Shown: positions 1 to 6,660 of the stretch, piece by piece
Layout: every line of letters starts with the position of its first letter
Numbering within the stretch: the stretch's first letter is position 1
NCBI GenBank assembly: GCA_002786505.1
Contig: PCTK01000202.1
Location: forward strand, 8,176-18,094
DNA length: 9,919 nucleotides
Direction: 5' to 3'
From: Nitrospinae bacterium CG22_combo_CG10-13_8_21_14_all_47_10
GTDB taxonomy: Bacteria > Nitrospinota > Nitrospinia > Nitrospinales > VA-1
Translations under genes and position numbers: made by a program
The notes under the pieces: generated by a model
The model's input: the letters and a program-made list of their open reading frames with translations, nothing else
Database searches by the model: none
What the model was told of the DNA's origin: nothing

Positions 1-1
1 T

Positions 2-523
2 GCCGAGGCTCTTTCCGGAAATATTCCGGATGCAGACGCGCTGGAAAAGGCTTTGGGAAATTTGAGGGCCTTCAACGAGACCATGAAGATAGAGCCTCAA
101 TTGGCGCGTTTTTTTGAACATCCTTCCATTTCTTCGGAAAAGAAAAAGAACGTTGTTCAGGAAATTTGTAGTCGGCTTGCGGTGGAAGAAAAAGTATCCA
201 ATTTGATGAATATACTCAATGCGCGGGGCAGAATCCTTTATTTGGGGAAAATTGTTGAATACTTTGAGCAGGTGGTGGACCGCCGGTTGGGCCGGATGCA
301 GGTCCAGGTCAGCTCTGCCCATCCGTTGGCCACAGCGAACATTGAAAGGTTGAAAACCGCTCTGAACGAAATTTTTGGGAAAACTATTTTGATCGATACC
401 GAAGTGGATGTGTCGTTGATAGGCGGCATCATGTTGCGCATCGGAGACCAGGTGGCGGATGACACCATTCGCAACCGATTAGAGATCTTGAAACGATTGA
501 TAGAGAAAGAGGAGGTAGTCTAG
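2..523 (+). CDS. atpH: F1Fo ATP synthase delta subunit (OSCP), 5' truncated
   Basis: The delta subunit is part of the peripheral stalk that ties the F1 alpha3beta3 head to the membrane-bound Fo sector. The reading frame is open from base 2 with no start codon before it. A TTG at 53 lies inside the conserved N-terminal helical domain and is not taken as the start, because the residues before it (LSGNIPDADALEKAL) continue the fold. About 173 residues are visible against a usual length near 180, so only a few codons are lost at the window edge. The C-terminal part shows the family pattern GGIMLRIGDQVADDTIRNRL, followed by a helix ending at TAG 521-523. The stop overlaps the GTG start of atpA by one base, so the two genes are probably translationally coupled. 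Seen: frame, motif and neighbours. Known: family role. The call is secure. Confidence 0.95.
   Translation, partial: AEALSGNIPDADALEKALGNLRAFNETMKIEPQLARFFEHPSISSEKKKNVVQEICSRLAVEEKVSNLMNILNARGRILYLGKIVEYFEQVVDRRLGRMQVQVSSAHPLATANIERLKTALNEIFGKTILIDTEVDVSLIGGIMLRIGDQVADDTIRNRLEILKRLIEKEEVV
511..515 (+). promoter_or_regulatory. Ribosome binding site of atpA
   Basis: A consensus GGAGG at the very end of atpH sits 7 bases before the GTG at 523. It supports the GTG start, which overlaps the atpH stop codon (TAGTG). Confidence 0.8.
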
Positions 524-2031
524 TGAATTTACGAGCCGATGAAATCAGTTCCTTGATTCAAAAGCAGATTGAAGGCTTTGATGAGGGGATCGAGCTCAAA
601 GAAACCGGACGGGTGATTTCCGTGGGCGATGGAATTGCGCGTATTTATGGTCTCGGAGCCGCGATGGCGGGTGAACTCCTGGAGTTTCCCGGTGGTCTCG
701 CTGGCATGGTCTTGAATCTCGAAGAAGATAACGTCGGAGCTGTTCTGCTCGGGCGTGATGATAATATTAAAGAAGGCGATGAGGTCAAGCGGACCGGTCG
801 CATCATGGAAGTTCCTATAGGACCTGAGTTGATTGGCCGGGTTGTGGATGGCCTGGGTCACCCGATTGACGGCAAGGGCCCAATCAAGACAGAAAAATTC
901 GGCCCGATTGAAAGGGTTGCCCCCGGTGTCATCGACCGCAAATCGGTTCACGAACCCATGCAGACCGGAATCAAGTCTATTGATGGAATGATTCCTATCG
1001 GACGCGGACAGCGGGAATTGATCATCGGTGACCGTCAAACGGGTAAAACCGCCGTTGCCATTGACGCGATCATCAACCAAAAAGGGCAGAACATGTTCTG
1101 CATTTATGTGGCGGTAGGTCAGAAACGGTCCACCGTTGCCCGCGTGGTTAAAACGCTGGAAGAGCATGGCGCGATGGAGTACACCATCGTTGTTTCGGCT
1201 TCCGCCAGTGACCCGGCGCCGATGCAGTTTATAGCGCCTTACGCAGGGTGTGCCATGGGAGAATATTTCCGTGATAACGGACAACATTGCTTGATTGTTT
1301 ATGATGATCTCAGTAAACAAGCGGCGGCCTACAGACAGCTCTCTCTTTTGTTAAGACGGCCTCCGGGGCGAGAAGCTTATCCTGGGGACGTTTTCTTTTT
1401 ACATTCCCGATTGCTGGAACGGTCCGCAAAAGTCAGTGACGAGTTGGGAGCTGGTTCCATGACGGCTTTGCCGATCATTGAAACCCAGGCGGGTGACGTT
1501 TCCGCATATATTCCTACCAATGTGATTTCTATTACGGACGGACAGATCTTCCTGGAAACCGATTTGTTTTATTCCGGCGTGCGTCCCGCGATCAATGTTG
1601 GGCTTTCAGTTTCTCGTGTTGGTGGTGCGGCTCAAATTAAAGGCATGAAACAGGTGGCTGGTAAACTGCGTCTGGATCTTGCCCAGTATCGTGAAATGGC
1701 GGCCTTCGCGCAGTTTGGCAGTGATCTGGACGCGGCCACACAAGCACAGCTTCATCGAGGTGAACGTCTTGTTGAACTGCTAAAGCAGGGGCAATACAAA
1801 CCCTTGAGCGTGGTTGAACAGATCGTTTCTATCTTTGCTGGTGTGCGGGGGTTGGTGGACGATCTCCCTGTGGGTGATATTCAAAGATTTGAAAGCGGCC
1901 TTCTCAATTTTATGGAAGACAAGCATAAGCCGGTGATGGAAAAAATTGCAGAGGCCCAGAAACTCGATGACGAGACCGAAGCCCAGGTGCAGGCCGCTAT
2001 CGAAGAGTTTAAGGGGCTTTTCAAAAATTAA
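523..2031 (+). CDS. atpA: F1Fo ATP synthase alpha subunit
   Basis: The alpha subunit is the regulatory, nucleotide-binding but non-catalytic subunit of the F1 head and alternates with beta around gamma. The protein is 502 aa, normal for the family. It has an N-terminal beta-barrel (about residues 25-95), a P-loop domain and a C-terminal helical bundle. The P-loop GDRQTGKT is at 169-176, where Gln replaces the catalytic-type residue as is typical of alpha. The Walker B region LIVYDD ends at Asp262. The ATPase alpha/beta signature PAINVGLSVS is at 355-364 and is followed directly by Arg365, the arginine finger reaching into the catalytic site of beta. The GTG start is chosen because of GGAGG 7 bases upstream and because the N-terminus (NLRADEISSLI) matches known alpha subunits. 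No key residue is missing. The stop is 3 bases before atpG. Confidence 0.98.
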   Translation: MNLRADEISSLIQKQIEGFDEGIELKETGRVISVGDGIARIYGLGAAMAGELLEFPGGLAGMVLNLEEDNVGAVLLGRDDNIKEGDEVKRTGRIMEVPIGPELIGRVVDGLGHPIDGKGPIKTEKFGPIERVAPGVIDRKSVHEPMQTGIKSIDGMIPIGRGQRELIIGDRQTGKTAVAIDAIINQKGQNMFCIYVAVGQKRSTVARVVKTLEEHGAMEYTIVVSASASDPAPMQFIAPYAGCAMGEYFRDNGQHCLIVYDDLSKQAAAYRQLSLLLRRPPGREAYPGDVFFLHSRLLERSAKVSDELGAGSMTALPIIETQAGDVSAYIPTNVISITDGQIFLETDLFYSGVRPAINVGLSVSRVGGAAQIKGMKQVAGKLRLDLAQYREMAAFAQFGSDLDAATQAQLHRGERLVELLKQGQYKPLSVVEQIVSIFAGVRGLVDDLPVGDIQRFESGLLNFMEDKHKPVMEKIAEAQKLDDETEAQVQAAIEEFKGLFKN

Positions 2032-2034
2032 AAT

Positions 2035-2901
2035 ATGGCTAATTTAAAAGTAATTAAACGACGCATCCAGAGCGTAAAAAATACACAGCAAATCACCAAA
2101 GCCATGAAGCTGGTGGCGGCATCGAAATTGCGTAAGGCTCAGCAAGCCATTCTTGAGGCCCGCCCCTATGCCATTAAGATGATGGATGTTCTCAATCATT
2201 TAGCGGCACGGTGTAGCAGTGATTTACACCCCATGTTTGAAGTGCGGGAGGAAAACCGGCATTTGTTCCTGATCATTACTTCAGATAAAGGACTGTGTGG
2301 CGGATTCAACAGTAGCATCGTCCGTAAAATGTCCCAGCATCTTAAAAATAATGGGCAGAATGAAAACTCATTGATCGTTGCTGGTAAAAAGGGCATTGAT
2401 ATTTTTCGCAATCGTTCTGTGACGGTTCAAGAGGAAATCCCTTTATGGACGAAAGATTTTGATTACATCAAGGCACAAGGTATCGCTGAAAACTTGTCGA
2501 CATTATTTTCTGAAAAAAAGTTCGACAAGGTATTTATGGTGTACAACGAATTTAAGTCGGTGATGCAACAGGAGGTCGTGGTGGAACAACTGCTCCCCGT
2601 TGTTCCTGAGGAACTGTCAGGCAAAAATTCTGCGATTGTTGTTGATTACATCTACGAGCCGAATGAAGAGGCGATTCTGGCTGATCTGCTGAAACGTTAT
2701 ATGGCGGTTGAGGTATACCGCGCATTTCTGGAGTCCAGCGCCAGTGAACATGGAGCGCGGATGACAGCGATGGATAGCGCGACCCGTAATGCAGGCGAAA
2801 TGATAGAAGGTTTGACGCTGACCTACAACAAAGCCCGACAAGCTTATATCACCAAGGAATTGATAGAAATCGTAAATGGCGCCGAAGCTCTGAAAGGTTG
2901 A
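2035..2901 (+). CDS. atpG: F1Fo ATP synthase gamma subunit
   Basis: The gamma subunit is the central rotor shaft that couples proton (or sodium) flow through the Fo c-ring to conformational change in the beta subunits. At 288 aa it is a typical bacterial gamma. Both terminal coiled-coil helices that enter the alpha3beta3 cavity are present. The N-terminal one contains RRIQSVKNTQQITKAMKLVA (residues 9-28), and the C-terminal one runs through SEHGARMTAMDSATRNAGEM to the end. The Rossmann-like middle domain shows SDKGLCGGFN at 83-92. There is no insertion of the redox-regulated chloroplast type. The ATG lies 3 bases after the atpA stop. The nearest purine-rich stretch (AAGGGG, 2011-2016) is too far upstream to be a good ribosome site, so translation probably depends on coupling to atpA. 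Confidence 0.98.
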   Translation: MANLKVIKRRIQSVKNTQQITKAMKLVAASKLRKAQQAILEARPYAIKMMDVLNHLAARCSSDLHPMFEVREENRHLFLIITSDKGLCGGFNSSIVRKMSQHLKNNGQNENSLIVAGKKGIDIFRNRSVTVQEEIPLWTKDFDYIKAQGIAENLSTLFSEKKFDKVFMVYNEFKSVMQQEVVVEQLLPVVPEELSGKNSAIVVDYIYEPNEEAILADLLKRYMAVEVYRAFLESSASEHGARMTAMDSATRNAGEMIEGLTLTYNKARQAYITKELIEIVNGAEALKG

Positions 2902-2926
2902 TGGCGTGAAAGATACTGAAAATTGT

Positions 2927-2933
2927 GGAGGGG
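2927..2933 (+). promoter_or_regulatory. Ribosome binding site of atpD
   Basis: GGAGGGG lies in the 37-base atpG-atpD gap, 5 bases before the ATG at 2939. An out-of-frame ATG at 2935 is only 1 base from this site and reaches TAA after three codons. The spacing therefore favours 2939. Confidence 0.8.
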
Positions 2934-2938
2934 AATGA

Positions 2939-4354
2939 ATGAATAAGGGAAAGATCATCCAGGTAATGGGGCCCGTCGTCGACGTGAATTTTGAAGACGG
3001 GGTTCTGCCGGCCTTGTATAACGCAATCAACATTGAGCGTCCTGGCGAAGGCGGAAAAATGGAAACCCTGGTTTGCGAGGTGGCACTGCATCTTGGTAAT
3101 AATTCGGTCCGTTCTGTGGCCATGCATTCTACCGATGGTTTGGTCCGTGGAATGGAAGCGATTGATACAGGCGCTCCCATTACTGTGCCGGTTGGCGAAG
3201 AAGTGCTCGGGCGAATTCTTAATGTTGTGGGTGATCCGGTAGACAAGAAACCCCCCGTTGAGTCCAAAGCCAGATGGAGTATTCACCGTGATGCTCCCGA
3301 GTTTAAAGACCAGGATACAAAAATGGAAATGCTCGAAACCGGCATAAAGGTTATTGATCTGCTTGAACCTTACCTCAAGGGAGGAAAGACGGGGCTGTTC
3401 GGCGGCGCGGGTGTGGGCAAGACCGTTTTGATCATGGAGTTGATTCGTAATATTGGCGCGGAGCACGGCGGATTTTCAGTTTTCGCCGGAGTGGGTGAAC
3501 GAACCCGTGAAGGAAATGACCTCTATCACGAGATGGTGGAGTCCAATGTTATCGACAAGACGGCTTTGATATTCGGGCAGATGACCGAACCGCCGGGCGC
3601 GCGCATGCGGGTTGGCCTCACCGGTCTTACTTGCGCGGAATATTTCCGTGATGAGGGTGGTAAAGACGTGTTGCTGTTTATCGACAACGTGTTCCGGTTT
3701 TCTCAAGCTGGTTCTGAGGTGTCCGCGCTTTTAGGCCGTATTCCCTCAGCGGTAGGTTATCAGCCAACGCTGGCCACTGAGATGGGAAACATGCAGGAAC
3801 GCATCACCTCAACCAAAAAAGGTTCTATCACTTCGGTTCAGGCGATTTATGTTCCTGCCGACGACTTGACGGACCCGGCTCCAGCAACCACTTTCTCGCA
3901 TCTTGACGCGACCACGGTATTGAACCGAAGAATTTCTGAGTTGGGCATTTATCCCGCGGTTGATCCCCTTGATTCGACGTCACGCATTCTTGATCCTGAA
4001 GTATTGGGCGATGAACACTACAACACGGCTCGTGGAGTACAACAGGTACTGCAACGTTACAAAGATTTGCAGGATATCATTGCTATTCTGGGTATGGATG
4101 AACTCTCCGAAGAGGATAAGCTGGCCGTTTCCCGCGCCCGGAAAATTCAAAAATATCTCTCGCAACCGTTCTTTGTGGCCGAGGTCTTTACGGGTTCGCC
4201 TGGAAAATATGTCAAAGTACAGGACACTATTGAAGGATTCAAGGCTATCCTTGAAGGGCGCGGTGATGACATCTCTGAGCAGGCGTTCTACATGGTGGGA
4301 ACCCTGGATGAGGTTCACGCGAAACAGAAAAAACTGGATAAGAAATCAGCATGA
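2939..4354 (+). CDS. atpD: F1Fo ATP synthase beta subunit (catalytic)
   Basis: The beta subunit carries the catalytic sites that make ATP from ADP and phosphate (EC 7.1.2.2). The protein is 471 aa, normal for the family. Visible elements in order are: an N-terminal barrel starting GKIIQVMGPVVDVNF; the P-loop GGAGVGKT at 155-162 with Lys161 and Thr162; GER at 186-188, whose Glu187 is the catalytic base position; Walker B LLFID ending at Asp249; the family signature PAVDPLDSTS at 339-348; and DELSEED at 387-393, the loop that contacts gamma and epsilon. The C-terminus has the usual AFYMVGTLDEV before a short Lys-rich tail. All catalytic residues are present, so this is an active F-type beta and not a V/A-type homologue. 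It follows atpG after 37 bases with a strong ribosome site, consistent with high expression. Its stop overlaps the start of atpC (ATGA). Confidence 0.99.
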   Translation: MNKGKIIQVMGPVVDVNFEDGVLPALYNAINIERPGEGGKMETLVCEVALHLGNNSVRSVAMHSTDGLVRGMEAIDTGAPITVPVGEEVLGRILNVVGDPVDKKPPVESKARWSIHRDAPEFKDQDTKMEMLETGIKVIDLLEPYLKGGKTGLFGGAGVGKTVLIMELIRNIGAEHGGFSVFAGVGERTREGNDLYHEMVESNVIDKTALIFGQMTEPPGARMRVGLTGLTCAEYFRDEGGKDVLLFIDNVFRFSQAGSEVSALLGRIPSAVGYQPTLATEMGNMQERITSTKKGSITSVQAIYVPADDLTDPAPATTFSHLDATTVLNRRISELGIYPAVDPLDSTSRILDPEVLGDEHYNTARGVQQVLQRYKDLQDIIAILGMDELSEEDKLAVSRARKIQKYLSQPFFVAEVFTGSPGKYVKVQDTIEGFKAILEGRGDDISEQAFYMVGTLDEVHAKQKKLDKKSA

Positions 4355-4758
4355 AACAAAAATTAACACTCAATATTGTAACTCCTAAAAAGCAAATTGT
4401 CTCTGAAGAGGTCGATCAGGTCAACGTACCCGGTATCGAAGGCGATTTGGGTATTTTGTACGACCACGCCCCGATTCTGACGACTCTGCGCTCCGGACAG
4501 TTGTCCTACGAGAAAGATGGCGAGACCATTGCGTTGGTTGTCAGCGGTGGGTATCTGGAAGTGACGGATAACCGTGTTACGGTATTGGCTGAAACCGGAG
4601 AGTTTCTGCATGAGATTGACCGCCACCGGGCCGAGATTGCCCAGGCCGTTGCGGAAAAGCAGTTGAGCCAAACCGACCTTTCTGAAGAAGAATTTATCGA
4701 AGCGCAGAAAAAACTCTTCCGCGCCGTCGCCCGCCTTGAGAACCTGTCAGACAATTGA
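4351..4758 (+). CDS. atpC: F1Fo ATP synthase epsilon subunit
   Basis: The epsilon subunit sits with gamma on the central stalk, contacts the c-ring and can inhibit ATP hydrolysis through its C-terminal helices. The 135 aa include the N-terminal beta-sandwich, with VPGIEGDLGILYDHAPILT at 26-44 and VVSGGYLEV at 63-71. They also include a C-terminal two-helix region (about 88-132), so the inhibitory arm is not missing as it is in some short epsilons. The ATG is inside the last codons of atpD (4-base ATGA overlap) with no good ribosome site of its own, which indicates translational coupling. The TGA stop is followed at once by an in-frame TAG (4759-4761), a tandem stop. It is the last gene of the operon; the next gene is on the other strand. 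Confidence 0.97.
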   Translation: MKQKLTLNIVTPKKQIVSEEVDQVNVPGIEGDLGILYDHAPILTTLRSGQLSYEKDGETIALVVSGGYLEVTDNRVTVLAETGEFLHEIDRHRAEIAQAVAEKQLSQTDLSEEEFIEAQKKLFRAVARLENLSDN

Positions 4759-4808
4759 TAGCGGGATAGTTGAGTAAGTCCCCTCCCTCACGAGACCTTT
4801 GCATAAGT

Positions 4809-4838
4809 CGTCATTGCGAACGTAGTTCAGCAATCCAG
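4809..4838. repeat. REP-like hairpin repeat between convergent genes
   Basis: This 30-base element begins CGTCATT and ends AATCCAG. Inside it, ATTGC-GAAC-GTA-GTTC-A-GCAAT (4813-4834) folds into a stem of 5 plus 4 base pairs with one bulged A and a 3-base loop. It occupies the 94-base gap between the ends of atpC and the 507-aa kinase gene. There is no T-run on either side, so it is not a classic intrinsic terminator. It may still shape the 3' ends of both transcripts. The outer bracket is shared with the two repeats near 6535-6623. Similar short palindromes are dispersed in many Gram-negative genomes (general knowledge, not searched). Confidence 0.6.
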
Positions 4839-4852
4839 AATTAATGGCGGTA

Positions 4853-6376
4853 TTATGCGTTCTTCTTATTTTTGGGTAGGGTAAGGGTAAAGACCGAGCC
4901 TTTCCCAAATTCACTTTGAACCATTATATTTCCGCCCTGCATTCGCGCGAAAAGACGGCTGATGGCCAGCCCCAGGCCTGTCCCGCCATATTGCCGGGTT
5001 GTGGAAGAATCTGCTTGTGTGAACTCCTGAAATACTTTGTCTAATTGTTCGTCGGTCATGCCAATTCCGGTATCTCTTATTTTAAAGATGGCCTGCTCCC
5101 CATTTTTCCCGGATTCGCAATACGCTTCCAGGGTTATGGTGCCGTCTTTCGTGAACTTACAGGCATTGCCCATAAGGTTTATCAGTATCTGGAGTAATTT
5201 GGTTCTGTCTGAGGTCATGGTATCGGCACTTTTATCAATCGCAACTTTTACGACATTGCCATTTTTCTTTGCCTGCGGTTCAATGATGCTGTGGACTTCA
5301 TCCACTACCAGGGGAATTTCGAAGAATTCCTGATGTGCTTCCATTTTTCCCGCCTCGGTTTTCGAAAGGTCGAGAATATTGTTGATCAAACCCAGTAGAT
5401 GGCTTCCGGCGGAATGAATTTTTTCAAGATCAGGAACAATGGTTGCACCCACGCCTTCTTCTTCCGCCACCTCCCCAAGAAGCTCGCTATAACCGATGAT
5501 GGCATTTAAAGGAGTGCGCAGTTCGTGGCTCATATTTGCCAGAAAAATACTTTTTGCTTTGGTTGCCTCCTCGGCTTTTTCCTTTGCGGCGCGTAATGCA
5601 TGTTCGGTATTTTTCAATTCGGTAATATCTTCCTTGATAGCGATGAAATGGGTGATTTCTCCTTCATTATTTTTGATCGGGGATATAGTTGCGGATTCCC
5701 AGTAAAATTCACCGTTTTTATTTTTATTATGAAACTGGCCATGCCAATCATCACCCGACACGATTGTTTCCCACATTTTTTTATATTCTTCCTGCGGCAT
5801 TTCTCCCGATTTCTGGATGCGCGGGTTTTTGCCTTTGACTTCTTCTAACGTGTAGCCCGTCAATTTCTCAAACTTGGGGTTAACATATTCAATAATTCCA
5901 TTTTTGTCAGTAATGACAACCGAAGCGGGACTGCATTGAATGCCCCGAAAAAGTTTGTGAATCAACTCGTCCTTTTCCTCGGCTTTTTCCATCTTGCCAA
6001 TCATTTCATCATAATTGCTCAGAGCGAGGTTTACGATATTGAGGGTGTCATCCACATTAATCGGTTTGTTGATAAAGCGGAAAACACCGGCTTTGTTGAT
6101 GGAGTCCTTCATCACTCCCGCTTCCTGATAGGCGGTGACCAATATTCTTGGCGTTAAGGGGGATAATTTTATTGCGGTCTGTAAAAATTCCGTTCCCGTC
6201 ATCAGTGGCATTTTTTGGTCGGAAATGATCAATGATACAGGCGCAGATTCTTTTAATTTCTCAATGGCCTCAATTCCATTCGTAGCGGTAATTACTTCGC
6301 TGTCCAATTCGGATAATATCACTTTCATCAGTTCCAGGAACTCAAGCTCGTCATCGACTACAAGAATCTTGTGCAT
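4853..6376 (-). CDS. Soluble hybrid histidine kinase, REC-PAS-HisKA-HATPase
   Basis: This is a two-component sensor kinase of 507 aa, numbered from the ATG at 6376. Residues 1-118 form a receiver domain with the acidic pair Asp8-Asp9, phosphoacceptor Asp53 (LIISDQKMP), Thr81 and Lys104 (FINKP), all expected for an active receiver. Residues about 138-256 are one PAS domain (SPASVVITDKNG, GYTLEEV, YWESATISPIK). A short charged coiled coil leads to HisKA with His284 in MSHELRTPLN. The ATP-binding domain has the N box with Asn404, DTGIGM at 435-440, the F box FQEF at 449-452 and GGTGLGLA at 464-471. No membrane helix or signal peptide is seen. The receiver at the N-terminus suggests that another kinase phosphorylates this protein to tune its output, which is inference. 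The ATG at 6382 would add two residues, but AGGA directly abuts it and is 6 bases from the ATG used here. It lies downstream of the 1004-aa kinase, separated by 284 bases that carry repeats. The signal and the target regulator are unknown. Confidence 0.92.
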   Translation of the reverse strand: MHKILVVDDELEFLELMKVILSELDSEVITATNGIEAIEKLKESAPVSLIISDQKMPLMTGTEFLQTAIKLSPLTPRILVTAYQEAGVMKDSINKAGVFRFINKPINVDDTLNIVNLALSNYDEMIGKMEKAEEKDELIHKLFRGIQCSPASVVITDKNGIIEYVNPKFEKLTGYTLEEVKGKNPRIQKSGEMPQEEYKKMWETIVSGDDWHGQFHNKNKNGEFYWESATISPIKNNEGEITHFIAIKEDITELKNTEHALRAAKEKAEEATKAKSIFLANMSHELRTPLNAIIGYSELLGEVAEEEGVGATIVPDLEKIHSAGSHLLGLINNILDLSKTEAGKMEAHQEFFEIPLVVDEVHSIIEPQAKKNGNVVKVAIDKSADTMTSDRTKLLQILINLMGNACKFTKDGTITLEAYCESGKNGEQAIFKIRDTGIGMTDEQLDKVFQEFTQADSSTTRQYGGTGLGLAISRLFARMQGGNIMVQSEFGKGSVFTLTLPKNKKNA

Positions 6377-6382
6377 ACACAT

Positions 6383-6386
6383 TCCT
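6383..6386 (-). promoter_or_regulatory. Ribosome binding site deciding the 507-aa kinase start
   Basis: On the minus strand AGGA lies immediately before one ATG (6382-6380, zero spacing) and 6 bases before a second in-frame ATG (6376-6374). The second has normal spacing. It also gives an N-terminus (MHKILVVDDE) typical of receiver domains. Confidence 0.5.
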
Positions 6387-6521
6387 ATCGTTAAAATTTA
6401 TATGCGCCCCTTATGCTGATGTAGAGCCAAATTCCCCTCATGGAGAAACCAAAGGTTAAATCTTTTCTGCAGGAAACTCAATGGTTAACCCTGTTCCTGG
6501 TCCACATGACCCTGGATTTTT

Positions 6522-6562
6522 CCTTGTTCCAGAACGTCATTTACCCCTGCGCGGGAATCCAG
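6522..6562. repeat. Dispersed repeat, copy 1 of a direct pair
   Basis: This 41-base unit begins CCTTGTTCCAGAA and continues into a CGTCATT...AATCCAG element (6535-6562). Its core can pair as ATT-CCC with GGG-AAT, with TA bulged out and CTGCGC as loop. It matches the unit at 6583-6623 except for one substitution in the lead-in and changes in the hairpin arms. The pair lies between the two kinase genes, in DNA with no credible gene. Confidence 0.65.
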
Positions 6563-6582
6563 AAATTCTTCCTCGGTGAAAT

Positions 6583-6623
6583 CCTTGTCCCAGAACGTCA
6601 TTCCTGCGCAGGCGGGAATCCAG
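6583..6623. repeat. Dispersed repeat, copy 2 of a direct pair
   Basis: This 41-base unit begins CCTTGTCCCAGAA and is followed by a CGTCATT...AATCCAG element (6596-6623) with ATTCC/GGAAT arms around the self-complementary CCTGCGCAGG. It lies 61 bases after copy 1 in the same orientation and runs straight into the 28-base palindrome at 6625. Elements of this type, ending GCGGGAATCCAG, are widely dispersed in Gram-negative genomes (general knowledge, not searched). Confidence 0.65.
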
Positions 6624-6624
6624 A

Positions 6625-6652
6625 GTAGGGGCGAACGGCCGTTCGCCCCTAC
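6625..6652. repeat. Perfect 28-bp palindrome after the 1004-aa kinase gene
   Basis: The half-site GTAGGGGCGAACGG is followed directly by its exact reverse complement, giving a 28-base perfect palindrome centred between 6638 and 6639. It starts 8 bases beyond the TGA of the 1004-aa kinase. The RNA would form a very stable GC-rich hairpin. No T-run follows on the minus strand, so a role as intrinsic terminator is uncertain; a transcript-end stabiliser or dispersed palindromic repeat is as likely. It abuts repeat copy 2, forming a composite repeat cluster. Confidence 0.75.
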
Positions 6653-6660
6653 AGGGTCTG

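Noticed and set aside
529..1320. Long open frame (263 codons) on the minus strand opposite atpA
   Set aside because: It lies wholly inside the well-conserved atpA gene, its translation shows no recognisable domain, and it has no supporting context. It is a shadow of atpA codon use. The same applies to the minus-strand frames opposite atpG/atpD (2617-3466) and to the + frame at 3960-4388.
2935..2946. Three-codon ATG...TAA frame overlapping the atpD start, possible leader peptide
   Set aside because: Its ATG is only 1 base from the GGAGGGG site, while the atpD ATG has normal spacing of 5 bases. It is more likely chance overlap.
1..4758. Unusual or alternative (N-type, V/A-type or sodium-specific) ATP synthase
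   Set aside because: Gene order, subunit lengths and all visible motifs are those of a standard bacterial F-type F1. The ion-specificity residues lie in the c subunit, which is outside the window.
4759..4852. Intrinsic terminator for the ATP synthase operon
   Set aside because: The only clear hairpin (4813-4834) has no T-run on either strand, and the other inverted matches here are 4 bp or less. Termination here may be Rho-dependent or rely on the repeat, but no terminator can be called.
6440..6628. Small + strand open frame of 62 codons between the kinase genes
   Set aside because: Its second half is simply a translation through the two dispersed repeats (ending PERHSCAGGNPE), it has no clear ribosome site, and such frames arise wherever these repeats occur.
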